A DNA stretch of 32,192 nucleotides from RUG100 sp963542695 (GCA_963542695.1 CAUTYX010000016.1:1-32192), one strand, 5' to 3'; numbered from the stretch's first letter, positions 17,032 to 25,796 are shown. Notes: a model not told the origin generated them from the letters alone. Made by a program: numbers and translations.

Positions 17032-18194
17032 TTTCTGTTAGTCCCTTCTGTTTTGTTGTGTCTTGATATATTTAGCATAATCCCGGCTGCAATCATAAAC
17101 AGCCAAAGAGCATTACCACCGTAACTAATAAAGGGGAGAATCACCCCGGTTGCAGGCATAGACGAAGTAACAACAGCTACATTTAAAATAACCTGCAGTC
17201 CAATCATTACCGTGATACCGGAAGCCAACAGCATCCCAAAACGATCCGGTGCATTCATGGCAATTTTAATGCCTCTCCATACAAGAACCATGTAGATTAT
17301 CATTAAAACGGCAATCCCCACAAAGCCCAGTTCTTCTCCGATAACAGCCAAAATAAAGTCATTTTGCGGTTCCGGCAAATACAATGTTTTCTGTACACTT
17401 TTCCCCAGACCAGCTCCCATAATACCACCGGATCCCAGCGCCAGCAATGATTGCACTACCTGGTATCCTTCTCCTGCAGCATCTGCAAAAGGATTCATAA
17501 AAGTAGTTACACGCTGCATTCGATACTCTCCGCCGGGCATTAGAATCAATCCTATGATACCGGCGCCACCTAGTGCCCCCAGACCGATTAAATATCGATA
17601 CTGCATGCCGGCAACAAACATCATAGAAACAATAATACCGGCAATGGTAATTGCCGTAGACATATTGGGCTGTCCCATGACCAAGCCTACCAGGAGTCCT
17701 GTCAGGATAATCATAGGAAAGATTCCCTTTCCGAAAGAAAGGATTCGTCTGGGGTCTGTTGCAAAAAAGCCGGCCACAAAGATAATGGCTGTCAACTTGG
17801 CCACCTCACCCGGCATGATAGACAGCACTCCCACTCCCAGCCAGCGCTGGGCACCATTTACAGAGGTTCCAAGAGGTGTCAACACCAAAACCAAAAGTAT
17901 GACACTGGCTATCATCAAATAGCCGCCCCATTTTTGCAGCTTGTGATAATCCACCATGGCAAAAAATACCATGAAGCCAAATCCCGTTACAGAGAAAATC
18001 AATTCCTTAATAAAGTAACTATAGGGAGAACCGGAAGTGTTCAAAGAGGAATAATAGCTAGCCGAAAACACCATAACAACACCAAAAATCAGCAGTCCCG
18101 TTACCAATACAGTAAAGGGAAAGTCTCCCGGCTGAAGCTTAATGTATTGTTTTACTCGTTTAGCAGCTGCCGCTCGCCTAGCTTTTTTAGCCAT
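17028..18194 (-). CDS. ftsW: FtsW, SEDS-family septal peptidoglycan polymerase
   Basis: 388 residues with a basic cytoplasmic N-terminus (AKKARRAAAAKR) and about ten hydrophobic segments. SEDS landmarks: VMVFSASYYSS in the first helix, NGAQRWLGVGVLSIMPGEVAKL with the RW-x-PxE pattern near 115-135, and the C-terminal signature PATGVILPFISYGGNAL. It polymerises glycan strands together with its class B PBP partner, here the SpoVD/FtsI protein of the same cluster. The ATG overlaps the murD stop by one base (TAATG), and the 3' end overlaps murG. Confidence 0.97.
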   Translation of the reverse strand: MAKKARRAAAAKRVKQYIKLQPGDFPFTVLVTGLLIFGVVMVFSASYYSSLNTSGSPYSYFIKELIFSVTGFGFMVFFAMVDYHKLQKWGGYLMIASVILLVLVLTPLGTSVNGAQRWLGVGVLSIMPGEVAKLTAIIFVAGFFATDPRRILSFGKGIFPMIILTGLLVGLVMGQPNMSTAITIAGIIVSMMFVAGMQYRYLIGLGALGGAGIIGLILMPGGEYRMQRVTTFMNPFADAAGEGYQVVQSLLALGSGGIMGAGLGKSVQKTLYLPEPQNDFILAVIGEELGFVGIAVLMIIYMVLVWRGIKIAMNAPDRFGMLLASGITVMIGLQVILNVAVVTSSMPATGVILPFISYGGNALWLFMIAAGIMLNISRHNKTEGTNRK

Positions 18195-19561
18195 TATTTC
18201 CTCAGTTTCTCCACGCAGTCTTTAAAATGCTGGCCTCTCTGCTCAAAGTTATCATACATGTCCCAGCTGGCACATGCCGGTGATAGCAATATTATATCAC
18301 CATTGTCTGCAATTCTTGAAGCTTCCTTCACACAATCATCCATATCTTTCATAATAATCGTGTCAGAATACCCCATTTTTTCCGCTGTTAGTTTTATTTT
18401 GGTTGCCGTAGCTCCCATTAGGATTACTTTTTTTACTTTATTTGGAAAGTGAACCACAAGGTCATCAAACTCCGCCCCTTTGTCATAACCACCGGCAATC
18501 AATATCACCGAACCATCCATAGCGTCTACCGCTTTGATAGCTGCTTCCGGATTGGTTCCCTTAGAATCATTGTAATACCGGACTCCATCTACCATGCCGC
18601 AATCTTCGATGCGATGTTCAACGCCTTTAAAGCTGGCAAGACCTTTTGCAATCGCCTCCTTGTCAACTCCTGCAAAGTAACAGGCCGCCGCAGCTGCCAA
18701 AGCGTTTTCCAGATTATGTTCCCCTACTATTTTCAATTGATCTACGGGGCAAATTTCGATGGTCTCCTCCTGATGATTACGAATAACAATACATTCATTC
18801 TTCACAAAAGCTCCAAAGAGTAATTCTTCCTCTCTGCTAAAGGGGACAATGATACCCTTCGCCTGGGAAGCCAAAGCAAAGCTTTCTTTGTCATCAAAGT
18901 TCATTACCACATACTGATTTTTTACTTGATTTTCGAACACGCGAGCCTTTGCCGCCTTATATGCTGCCATGGATCCGTGCCGATCCAAGTGATCCGGTGT
19001 AATATTCAAAATCACCGATACCTGAGGTTGAAATTGGTCAATGGTCTCCAGTTGGAAGCTGGAAATTTCCGTAATCATCCAAGTGTCGTCTGTAGCCTCC
19101 ATTGCTCTGTCCAGGACTGCCACTCCAATATTCCCTACTACAAAATGCGATAACGCCGCCTGGCGATAAATTTCTCCAATTAAAGAAGTGGTTGTGGTCT
19201 TTCCGTTGGTTCCTGTAATTGCCAGATATTTTCCCTTCCCCAGTTGGTATGCCAGCTCCAATTCTCCTGTAATAACAGCACCGGCTGCCGCCGCTTGTTG
19301 CACAAAATCCACTTTTGGAGAAACGCCCGGACTTAAAACCAGCATATCGAAGGTTTCAATGTCCTCCGGCACCACTCCCAGATAATGGGGAATTTTATTT
19401 TCTTTTATGAAAGCCCGTTTTGCTTCTGCCAGCTGATCCAAGGGCGTCATATCCTGGACATACACACGAGCTTGTTTTTCCAGCAATACTTTACAGGCAG
19501 CTAATCCGGACTTTCCCAAACCTACCACCAGTATTTTTTTATCTTTAATAGAGTCTTCCAT
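18194..19561 (-). CDS. murD: MurD, UDP-MurNAc-L-Ala:D-Glu ligase
   Basis: Adds D-glutamate to UDP-MurNAc-L-alanine using ATP. 455 residues. The N-terminal Rossmann-like domain has VVGLGKSGLAACKVL. The central ATPase domain has the P-loop ITGTNGKTTTT near 117-127, then HLDRHGSMAAYKAAK with the conserved DHLDRH motif. The C-terminal domain has YNDSKGTNPEAAIKA and ends near LSPACASWDMYDNFEQRG, diagnostic for MurD. It follows mraY after 32 bases and is coupled to ftsW. Confidence 0.98.
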   Translation of the reverse strand: MEDSIKDKKILVVGLGKSGLAACKVLLEKQARVYVQDMTPLDQLAEAKRAFIKENKIPHYLGVVPEDIETFDMLVLSPGVSPKVDFVQQAAAAGAVITGELELAYQLGKGKYLAITGTNGKTTTTSLIGEIYRQAALSHFVVGNIGVAVLDRAMEATDDTWMITEISSFQLETIDQFQPQVSVILNITPDHLDRHGSMAAYKAAKARVFENQVKNQYVVMNFDDKESFALASQAKGIIVPFSREEELLFGAFVKNECIVIRNHQEETIEICPVDQLKIVGEHNLENALAAAAACYFAGVDKEAIAKGLASFKGVEHRIEDCGMVDGVRYYNDSKGTNPEAAIKAVDAMDGSVILIAGGYDKGAEFDDLVVHFPNKVKKVILMGATATKIKLTAEKMGYSDTIIMKDMDDCVKEASRIADNGDIILLSPACASWDMYDNFEQRGQHFKDCVEKLRK

Positions 19562-19593
19562 ATCTTACTTCCTTTTCAACACTTTCGTGGTGT

Positions 19594-20565
19594 TTAACGA
19601 AAGGCAAACAACCCGATAATGCAACATACAATGGTAATGCTCCAGAACATCGCTACAACCCTCTTTTCATGCATGCCGGATAGTTCAAAGTGATGGTGTA
19701 ATGGGGTCATCTTAAAAATCCGCTTTCCGTGTGTGGCCTTAAAGTATGCCACCTGTATACAAACAGACAGTACTTCCAGAACATAGATAAGACCAATAAT
19801 AGGAAGAATCAATTCCATCCGCATGGAAATAGCCGCCGTCGTAATAACGCCGCCCAAAGCCAAGGAACCGGTATCACCCATAAATACTTTGGCCGGGTTT
19901 TTATTCCAAATAAGAAAGCCGATACACGCCCCTGTGGTTCCTGCCATAATGGTCACTACAGACAAATTGAACAGTACCACAGTCAGGCTGGACGCCAGCC
20001 AAGTTAAATACGCAGCAACAATGGTCGTAGTTCCTGCTGCCAACCCATCTAAGCCGTCTGTTAAATTCACAGCATTAACCATAGCAAGCATGGTAAACAC
20101 AATAAACGGAATATACATAACGCCAAAGTCTACACTTGTTCCCGAAAACGGAATGTATACATCGGTGCCTTGTCCACTGAAATACGCCATATATACGGCG
20201 ATGGCAACAGAAATAATAAATTGCAGGCCAAATTTCTGCCAAGCTTTTAAACCTTCGTTTTTCTTCTTTACGACTTTTAACCAGTCATCAAAAAATCCAA
20301 TTCCGCCAAAAAGAAGTAAGCTGAGAATAATCATAGTGCCTTCCCAGTTAATATGGCGACCTGCCAAAAAGGCTGCCACAATAGCAACGATGATGGCAAT
20401 TCCTCCCATAGAGGGAGTTCCCGCTTTTTGCAAATGAGCCTGCGGACCGTCTTCACGAATGTTCTGCCCTGCCAATTTTCTCAAAACAGGAATCAAAAAA
20501 TATGTCAATATACCTGCAATAACAATGCCTGTTATTAACGGTATTACTACTGTCACACCTAACAT
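19594..20565 (-). CDS. mraY: MraY, phospho-MurNAc-pentapeptide transferase
   Basis: Integral membrane enzyme making lipid I from UDP-MurNAc-pentapeptide and undecaprenyl phosphate. 323 residues with about ten membrane helices. Signature residues: KAGTPSMGG near 47-55, GFFDDWLK with the DD pair near 92, NLTDGLDGLAAG near 168-179, FMGDTGSLALGG near 230 and HHHFELSG near 290. It starts 3 bases after murF, at a tight junction, and precedes murD. Confidence 0.98.
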   Translation of the reverse strand: MLGVTVVIPLITGIVIAGILTYFLIPVLRKLAGQNIREDGPQAHLQKAGTPSMGGIAIIVAIVAAFLAGRHINWEGTMIILSLLLFGGIGFFDDWLKVVKKKNEGLKAWQKFGLQFIISVAIAVYMAYFSGQGTDVYIPFSGTSVDFGVMYIPFIVFTMLAMVNAVNLTDGLDGLAAGTTTIVAAYLTWLASSLTVVLFNLSVVTIMAGTTGACIGFLIWNKNPAKVFMGDTGSLALGGVITTAAISMRMELILPIIGLIYVLEVLSVCIQVAYFKATHGKRIFKMTPLHHHFELSGMHEKRVVAMFWSITIVCCIIGLFAFR

Positions 20566-20568
20566 AAA

Positions 20569-21945
20569 CTACTCACTTTCCAACACTAATAACTCTTCTA
20601 CAATGGTTTCCATCGCCATGCCGCGAGACCCTTTTACCAGCACGCAAGCATCGTTTCCGATACGATCTTTGAGTCCTTGTAAAAATACCTCTTTTTCAGC
20701 AAAGTACTCGCCTTTTTCACCGGCTCCCATTGCGATGTATTTGGCATGCTCTCCTATAGCATACACTGTATCTACAGCTGATGTCGCCACGTATTCTCCC
20801 ACTTGGCGATGCCAATGATCGGTATCATCTCCCAGTTCATACATATCTCCCAATATGGCAATTTTACGCTTTCCTTCTACACCGGACAATACATCCACTG
20901 CCGCCTTGACAGAATCGGGGCTGGCATTATATGTATCATCAATAATCATTACATCTTTATTTTTCTTTACTGTCAAACGACCCTTTGTCAGCTCCATGGC
21001 AGCAAGCCCTTCTGCAGCCTGTGCCATAGAAATACCAAGTTTTTCACCGGCCGCCACAGCCAATGCTGCATTGAAAGCGTTGTGACGCCCGGCAATTGGT
21101 AAATGGAAACGTTGAAATTTACCACAATGAGTTAATGTAAAATCCAATCCTTGCAATGGTTTTTCTTTTATATCTCCGATAACATAGTCATTGTCCGGCT
21201 CGCTTCCTGTAGTCACCAATTGGTATATACCGTGAATATTTTCTTTTCGAAGCAAATCTTCACCGGTACTGATAACCAATGTATTGTCTTTTCCAAAATA
21301 GTCGGTAATTTCCATTTTGGCCTTCATAATGCCTTTGCGACTGCCTAAGTTTTCCATATGAGAAATACCAATGTTGGTAATCAGTCCGATTGTAGGTCGC
21401 GCAATATCTACCAGTTTATGAATTTCTCCAAAATGATCCATACCCATTTCCAATACGGCCACTTCCGTATCATCCGGAAGCCCCAGCACTGTCAACGGCA
21501 TTCCAATATCGTTGTTAAAGTTCCCCTTGGTAGATCCTGTTTTATATTTGGTGGAACAAACAGCATACATCATATCTTTTGTACTGGTTTTCCCTGTGCT
21601 GCCGGTAACGCCAATGGTTGTAACAGCAAAGGTCTTTAAATACCAAGAAGCCATATTTTGCAGCGCTTTTACAGTGTCTTCTACCAAAATAACCTGAATA
21701 CCTTCTGTATCTGTTTGGTCCATCCATTTTCTATAGGATACTACGATATTGCGGCAGCCTGCCTTTACAACATCCCGGATAAAATCATGTCCGTCAAAGC
21801 GTTCTCCTACAATGGCAAAAAACAGATGTTCATCTGTCGCATTACGGGAATCATGAGATACGCCGGAAATTGTCGCCTTTGGATTTCCCTGCAGCAGGGA
21901 ACCCTTGGTTGCAGTAACCGCTTGTTCTATTTGTATAGGCTTCAT
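20569..21945 (-). CDS. murF: MurF, UDP-MurNAc-tripeptide:D-Ala-D-Ala ligase
   Basis: Adds D-Ala-D-Ala to complete the pentapeptide precursor. 458 residues. N-terminal substrate domain with GVSHDSRNATDEHLFFAIVG, central ATPase domain with P-loop GVTGSTGKTSTKDM near 113-126, the Mur-ligase segment NIGISHMENLGS near 190, and the C-terminal domain with IIDDTYNASPDSVKAAVDVL, a MurF hallmark. murE is not present between it and the PBP gene, unlike the Bacillus and E. coli order. It starts 23 bases after the PBP gene. Confidence 0.97.
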   Translation of the reverse strand: MKPIQIEQAVTATKGSLLQGNPKATISGVSHDSRNATDEHLFFAIVGERFDGHDFIRDVVKAGCRNIVVSYRKWMDQTDTEGIQVILVEDTVKALQNMASWYLKTFAVTTIGVTGSTGKTSTKDMMYAVCSTKYKTGSTKGNFNNDIGMPLTVLGLPDDTEVAVLEMGMDHFGEIHKLVDIARPTIGLITNIGISHMENLGSRKGIMKAKMEITDYFGKDNTLVISTGEDLLRKENIHGIYQLVTTGSEPDNDYVIGDIKEKPLQGLDFTLTHCGKFQRFHLPIAGRHNAFNAALAVAAGEKLGISMAQAAEGLAAMELTKGRLTVKKNKDVMIIDDTYNASPDSVKAAVDVLSGVEGKRKIAILGDMYELGDDTDHWHRQVGEYVATSAVDTVYAIGEHAKYIAMGAGEKGEYFAEKEVFLQGLKDRIGNDACVLVKGSRGMAMETIVEELLVLESE

Positions 21946-21968
21946 AACCTGCCTCCCTTGTATCTATT

Positions 21969-23783
21969 TTACTTTTCCTCTTCTTTCTTTGTCTTTAAAT
22001 ATCGAAGAGTTTGTTTCATAACACGCTGTGCTCCGGGCGCCGCAACGTCACTTCCCCATACTTCTCCTGCCGGTTCGTCAACAATATAGAGAATCGACAT
22101 TTCCGGATTGTTAATCGGTGCAATACCGGCAAAGCTGGCAATCAACTTGTTATACTTTGCAGAACCTTCCCCTCTCTTTTGGGCGGTTCCGGTCTTCCCT
22201 CCTACACGCACACCCTTTATTTGGGCTTTTTTTCCACCGCCTTGGTCCACTACGTATTCCATGTAGCTGCGGATCTTTTTAGCAGTACTCTTGGAAACAG
22301 TTTGGCGAACCGGTGTATTGCCGGCCTTATGAATAACCTTTCCCTTTTTATCGGTAATGGTTTTCACCAAATGGGGTTGCATCAACATGCCGTCGTTTCC
22401 AAAGGACGAAATGGCACTGAGCAACTGAATAGGGGTAACAGCAATACCTTGCCCAAAACCCATGGTGGACAGTTCCACTTTTGTGACCTGGTTCTTAGGC
22501 TGTATCTGAGAACTTGCTTCTCCCGGATAATCCACATCCGTCTTCGAGGTCACCCCAAAAAGATCGAAGTATTGATACATTCTCTCTTTTCCTACACGCT
22601 GTGCCAGCCGCATAAACACCGGGTTACAAGAGTTTCCCACCGCCTGTTTCAAATTTTGAGTGCCGTGAGACCCCGGATTAATCCAGCATTTAATGAATGT
22701 CCCATTTACATTTAATCCGCCGCCACATTCAAAAGTTTCATGTTCATTAACGACCCCTTCCTCAAGAGCCATAGCCGTAGTCAAAAGTTTGAACGTAGAT
22801 CCCGGCTCATATGTATCACATACCAGAGGATTTCTCCACATTTTGTTTAAATATTCCAGTTTCTTTTTATCTGTCAGCTTTTCAAATTCTTTTTTGTCGT
22901 GCTTTTTTGGTTCTCTTGAATGGTTGGGGTCATACCCGCCGGTGGTGGCCATGGCCAAAATTTCTCCATTTTTCGGATTCATAATGAGACAGCTGACACG
23001 CTTTGCCCCGGTGTCTTTTTTGGTGTCTTCAATGGAATTCTCTGCATAGTTTTGTATTACTTCATCGATAGTCAGACGAATATTGTTTCCGCTTTCTGCC
23101 TTATGATATACATCATCTCCATAAATCAATGATTTTCCGGCAGCATCAGTGTTTTTGATGGAGCGACCGGCAACGCCTCGCAGCGCACTGTCATAGTACT
23201 GTTCCACGCCGGCAAGACCATGATTATCATCGGTAACGCTCCCCAGTACCTGTGAAGCAAAATTACCTAAGGGATAGTATCTCTTGGTTTCCTGTGTCAG
23301 GGTTACTCCCGGTAAGTCAGCTTTTCTGATTTTTGCCGCCACCTGAACGTCTTGATATTTCGCTACTTTTACCAAAGAAATCTTAGTGTCAATTTTTTCG
23401 TAGATTTCTTCTTGACTCATATCCTCCACAATCGTAGACAACTCTTTTGCCACCTTATCGAGGCGACTTTCATTTTCGGCACGTCTTGTATCTTTGTCTT
23501 TTGCCGTAGAGGTCATAATAGACGACGGTCTAACCCAAATGGAATATTTAACCGTACTGATAGCCAATTTTTGTCCGTTTCGATCTTCAATGCTACCACG
23601 GTCTGCTTCCACCAACTCGTCTTTGGTTTGCTGGACTTGTGCTTTTTTTTGGTACTCCACACCTTTCACAATTTGTACGTATCCTGTGCGAATACATAAG
23701 ATAGTCAGAAGGAAGCAAAATACAAAAAACGCTATGACAAGTCTTTTTTTATTGTTAATGGTTACGCCTCGTCTGCGCGACAT
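21969..23783 (-). CDS. Class B penicillin-binding protein, FtsI/SpoVD type
   Basis: Septal transpeptidase, 604 residues. One N-terminal membrane helix (about 14-34: LVIAFFVFCFLLTILCIRTG), the PBP dimerisation domain (ADRGSIEDRNG near 60), then the transpeptidase with S329-TFK, SCN at 385-387 and KTG at 530-532, all three catalytic motifs present. No C-terminal PASTA domain follows, so it is closer to minimal FtsI than to PASTA-bearing PBPs. GAGGTG precedes the ATG. The 111-base gap before it contains a promoter and a stem-loop, so it can be transcribed apart from mraZ-rsmH-ftsL. Whether it acts in vegetative division, spore cortex formation, or both cannot be told. Confidence 0.95.
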   Translation of the reverse strand: MSRRRGVTINNKKRLVIAFFVFCFLLTILCIRTGYVQIVKGVEYQKKAQVQQTKDELVEADRGSIEDRNGQKLAISTVKYSIWVRPSSIMTSTAKDKDTRRAENESRLDKVAKELSTIVEDMSQEEIYEKIDTKISLVKVAKYQDVQVAAKIRKADLPGVTLTQETKRYYPLGNFASQVLGSVTDDNHGLAGVEQYYDSALRGVAGRSIKNTDAAGKSLIYGDDVYHKAESGNNIRLTIDEVIQNYAENSIEDTKKDTGAKRVSCLIMNPKNGEILAMATTGGYDPNHSREPKKHDKKEFEKLTDKKKLEYLNKMWRNPLVCDTYEPGSTFKLLTTAMALEEGVVNEHETFECGGGLNVNGTFIKCWINPGSHGTQNLKQAVGNSCNPVFMRLAQRVGKERMYQYFDLFGVTSKTDVDYPGEASSQIQPKNQVTKVELSTMGFGQGIAVTPIQLLSAISSFGNDGMLMQPHLVKTITDKKGKVIHKAGNTPVRQTVSKSTAKKIRSYMEYVVDQGGGKKAQIKGVRVGGKTGTAQKRGEGSAKYNKLIASFAGIAPINNPEMSILYIVDEPAGEVWGSDVAAPGAQRVMKQTLRYLKTKKEEEK

Positions 23784-23812
23784 GTAGTCACCTCTTTAAT
23801 GCTATGAATAGA

Positions 23813-23855
23813 AAAGCCAGACAAACTACTGGTCCATTAATTGCTGTCCGGCTTT
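23813..23855 (-). promoter_or_regulatory. 5'-leader stem-loop before the FtsI/SpoVD gene
   Basis: On the minus strand AAAGCCGGACA pairs with TGTCTGGCTTT (11 bp with one G-U) across a loop of about 21 bases; a U-containing tract (TTCTATTC) follows. It begins right at the predicted transcription start and ends about 30 bases before the ATG. It could stabilise the mRNA or act as an attenuator; both are inference. Confidence 0.55.
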
Positions 23856-23857
23856 CT

Positions 23858-23887
23858 ATTATATGAAATTTTTGATAGCTTTTCCAT
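23858..23887 (-). promoter_or_regulatory. Internal promoter in the ftsL-FtsI/SpoVD gap
   Basis: On the minus strand TGGAAA (4/6 match to -35), an 18-base spacer and a perfect TATAAT (-10, 23863-23858). The predicted start is near 23851. It lies entirely in the non-coding gap and would give the PBP and downstream mur genes their own transcription start. Confidence 0.55.
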
Positions 23888-23894
23888 ATTGCTT

Positions 23895-24326
23895 TCAGTC
23901 GAAAGCCTTCTTTTTTAGCTTGACAGCCAAGTTGCTGTCGACCTTTTTGGCGGTGGATAAAACAACCAGTTTATCTCCGTCAGGATATACCATACCTAAA
24001 TCTTTGGTTGCTCTCTTTTCTATATTTGCCAGATTGCTGGCACTTTCCAGATCAATGTGTAAACTCTGGACTTCACTTTGCAATGCCTGGTTACTTTCCC
24101 GTATCTGATTGTTTTGATAGTTAATGGAAGCAGCATAGGCTCCGGCTATAATTACGCCTATGAATACCATCCCTATTAGCAATACTGCCAGTAGAATGTG
24201 GCTTTTGTCTTTGGCACTAAGAGTTTCAACGCCGGATTTCTGCGTACCTCTTTTGGCCTCTGACCAAAGCGGCCTCTTGACTGCCCGATTTCTTTGTTGT
24301 CCGTAACTTGCCTGCATTGCCTTCAC
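23895..24326 (-). CDS. ftsL: Divisome protein FtsL
   Basis: 143 residues, bitopic. A basic cytoplasmic N-terminus of about 40 residues, one membrane helix at about 43-66 (ILLAVLLIGMVFIGVIIAGA), then a heptad-rich coiled coil (NNQIRESNQALQSEVQSLHIDLE) and the short conserved segment ATKDLGMVYPDGDK that family members use to contact FtsB/DivIC and FtsQ. Sequence conservation in this family is low; position between rsmH and the PBP gene is the main support. The GTG start overlaps the rsmH stop (GTGA); an ATG nine bases later (24317) is an alternative. Confidence 0.9.
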   Translation of the reverse strand: MKAMQASYGQQRNRAVKRPLWSEAKRGTQKSGVETLSAKDKSHILLAVLLIGMVFIGVIIAGAYAASINYQNNQIRESNQALQSEVQSLHIDLESASNLANIEKRATKDLGMVYPDGDKLVVLSTAKKVDSNLAVKLKKKAFD

Positions 24327-25270
24327 TTTCTTCTTTCTTTCTTTTCAGCAACTCGCAATTTTGCACTGCGAGAACGAGGGTTTTGTTCTAGTTCCTCTTC
24401 TATTGCCACAATAGGCTTTTTAGTAATTCTTCGAATATCGCCTACCTTGCCACATACACAAACGGGAAACTCCGGTGGACATGTGCAAGGATTTTCTCTT
24501 TGTTGATAATGCTCTTTTACCATCCGATCTTCTAACGAGTGGAAGGTAATGATGCAAAGACGTCCCATCGGTGCCAGCACATCGAGAAAATCGTCAATGG
24601 TTGTTTCAAGACCACCCAGCTCATCATTTACTTCGATGCGGATAGCTTGAAACGTCCGTTTGGCAGGGTGATGTCCCTCCCTACGTGCTGCAGCCGGTAT
24701 TGCTGCTTTGATTATATCCACCAATTGACCGGTGGTTTCAATGGGCTTTTGGCTCCTGCTTTCAACAATGAATTGGGCAATCCGTTTGGCCCATTTCTCT
24801 TCTCCATATCGCTTGATAACGGAAGTCAGTTGTTGCCGGCTGTATTGGTTAACCACCTGATACCCGCTAAAGCTCTGTTTTTGATCCATACGCATATCCA
24901 GCGGTGCATCGTTCATATAGGAGAAACCTCTCTCCGGAGTATCCAGCTGGTAAGACGAAACACCTAAGTCTAAAACGGCTCCGTCAATGGCTTCTACATT
25001 ATGTTGCGTAAGTACATTTTTAATATCAGCATAATTGGATTTTACCAACAGCTTTTGACAATGATACGGTTCCAATTTTTCAGAAGCGGCTGCCAATGCC
25101 ATGTCATCTCGGTCAATGCCGATAAACAAACCCCGTTCCCCCAGTCGTTTGCAAATCTCTTCACCGTGACCTGCTCCGCCTAAGGTTCCATCTACATAGA
25201 TGCCGTCTTCACGAATACGCAAATTTTCAATTGTCTCAGAAAGAAGAACCGGAATGTGTTTAAATTCCAT
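24323..25270 (-). CDS. rsmH: RsmH, 16S rRNA m4C1402 methyltransferase
   Basis: N4-methylates C1402 in the 16S rRNA decoding site. 315 residues. Starts MEFKHIPVLL as in the family; SAM-binding motif YVDGTLGGAGHGEEIC near 25-40, then GAVLDLGVSSYQLD near 96 and the C-terminal FHSLEDRMVK block. I chose ATG 25270, which overlaps the end of mraZ by 11 bases and has AAGGA about 10 bases upstream within mraZ; a GTG at 25297 would add nine non-conserved residues. Cys-rich CTCPPEFPVCVCGK near the C-terminus is common in the family. Confidence 0.97.
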   Translation of the reverse strand: MEFKHIPVLLSETIENLRIREDGIYVDGTLGGAGHGEEICKRLGERGLFIGIDRDDMALAAASEKLEPYHCQKLLVKSNYADIKNVLTQHNVEAIDGAVLDLGVSSYQLDTPERGFSYMNDAPLDMRMDQKQSFSGYQVVNQYSRQQLTSVIKRYGEEKWAKRIAQFIVESRSQKPIETTGQLVDIIKAAIPAAARREGHHPAKRTFQAIRIEVNDELGGLETTIDDFLDVLAPMGRLCIITFHSLEDRMVKEHYQQRENPCTCPPEFPVCVCGKVGDIRRITKKPIVAIEEELEQNPRSRSAKLRVAEKKERRK

Positions 25271-25691
25271 ATCGTTCCATTCCTTCTGCCAGTTCACTGC
25301 CCTCTAAGTCGTCAGCTGCCATGCTGTCATCCCACACAGCCTTGCCCCATACTTCTATGTAATCGCCGGTGCCTACTGTTACCAGTTCTTTTTCAAGATC
25401 GGCATATTCTCGTAACTTTGCCGGAAGTGTCACACGGCCTTGTTTGTCGATTTCACATTCAACAGCATTTTTGAACATGTGACGAATAAAGTTTCTGGCG
25501 TCTTTATTGGACCGGGGAAGCTTTTTCAATTCTTGGTAAAAGCGACTCCATTCTTCAATGGTGTACATGTTTAGGCATTTGTCGAATCCTCTGGTTAGAA
25601 TGCACCGACCTCGCAGTTCATCACGAAATCTAGCCGGAACAATCATTCTCGCCTTGGCATCTATTGAGTTTTCATAGCTACCCATAAACAC
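25260..25691 (-). CDS. mraZ: MraZ, transcriptional regulator of the dcw cluster
   Basis: AbrB/SpoVT-like DNA-binding protein that forms a ring and represses its own operon in E. coli and mycoplasmas. 143 residues, equal to the Bacillus length. Two repeats of the fold: MFMGSYENSIDAKARMIVPARF at the start, and ECEIDKQGRVTLPAKLREYA near 75-95. I chose the GTG at 25691: GGAGG lies 8 bases upstream and the protein then begins MFMG as family members do; the upstream in-frame TTG (25706) lies inside the ribosome binding site. It is the first gene of the dcw cluster, with operator-like repeats 40-80 bases upstream. Confidence 0.97.
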   Translation of the reverse strand: MFMGSYENSIDAKARMIVPARFRDELRGRCILTRGFDKCLNMYTIEEWSRFYQELKKLPRSNKDARNFIRHMFKNAVECEIDKQGRVTLPAKLREYADLEKELVTVGTGDYIEVWGKAVWDDSMAADDLEGSELAEGMERYGI

Positions 25692-25729
25692 AGGCGTTTC
25701 CTCCAAAAGATAACTTTCCTATAATAGTG

Positions 25730-25770
25730 CACTTTTACTATCTCCACTTTACTCCACTTTGCTCCCTTTT
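25730..25770 (-). promoter_or_regulatory. MraZ-box operator (AAAGTGG direct repeats)
   Basis: On the minus strand the motifs are AAAAGGG (25770-25764), AAAGTGG (25760-25754), AAAGTGG (25750-25744) and AAAAGTG (25736-25730). The first three are exactly 10 bases apart, i.e. a 7-base box plus a 3-base spacer on one face of the helix; the fourth is 14 further. This matches the MraZ-box arrangement reported for mycoplasmas. The boxes cover the predicted -10 of mraZ, consistent with autorepression. Confidence 0.75.
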
Positions 25771-25774
25771 TCAA
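25746..25774 (-). promoter_or_regulatory. Predicted mraZ/dcw promoter
   Basis: TTGAAA (-35, 25774-25769), a 17-base spacer and TAAAGT (-10, 25751-25746). The spacing is ideal and the -35 strong, but the -10 matches only 4/6. The -10 coincides with one AAAGTGG box. A TATTAT further downstream (minus strand, about 25726-25721) lacks a -35 partner. Confidence 0.5.
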
Positions 25775-25782
25775 TAAAAACT

Positions 25783-25796
25783 CCCATTTAAATGGG
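25783..25796. repeat. 14-bp perfect palindrome upstream of the mraZ promoter
   Basis: CCCATTTAAATGGG lies 9 bases upstream of the predicted -35. It may be a binding site for a dimeric regulator of the dcw cluster or of the divergent lgt. No known consensus is claimed. Confidence 0.5.

Noticed and set aside
25271..25297. GTG start for RsmH at 25297
   Set aside because: Adds nine residues not seen in the family; MEFKHIPVLL at 25270 is the conserved start.
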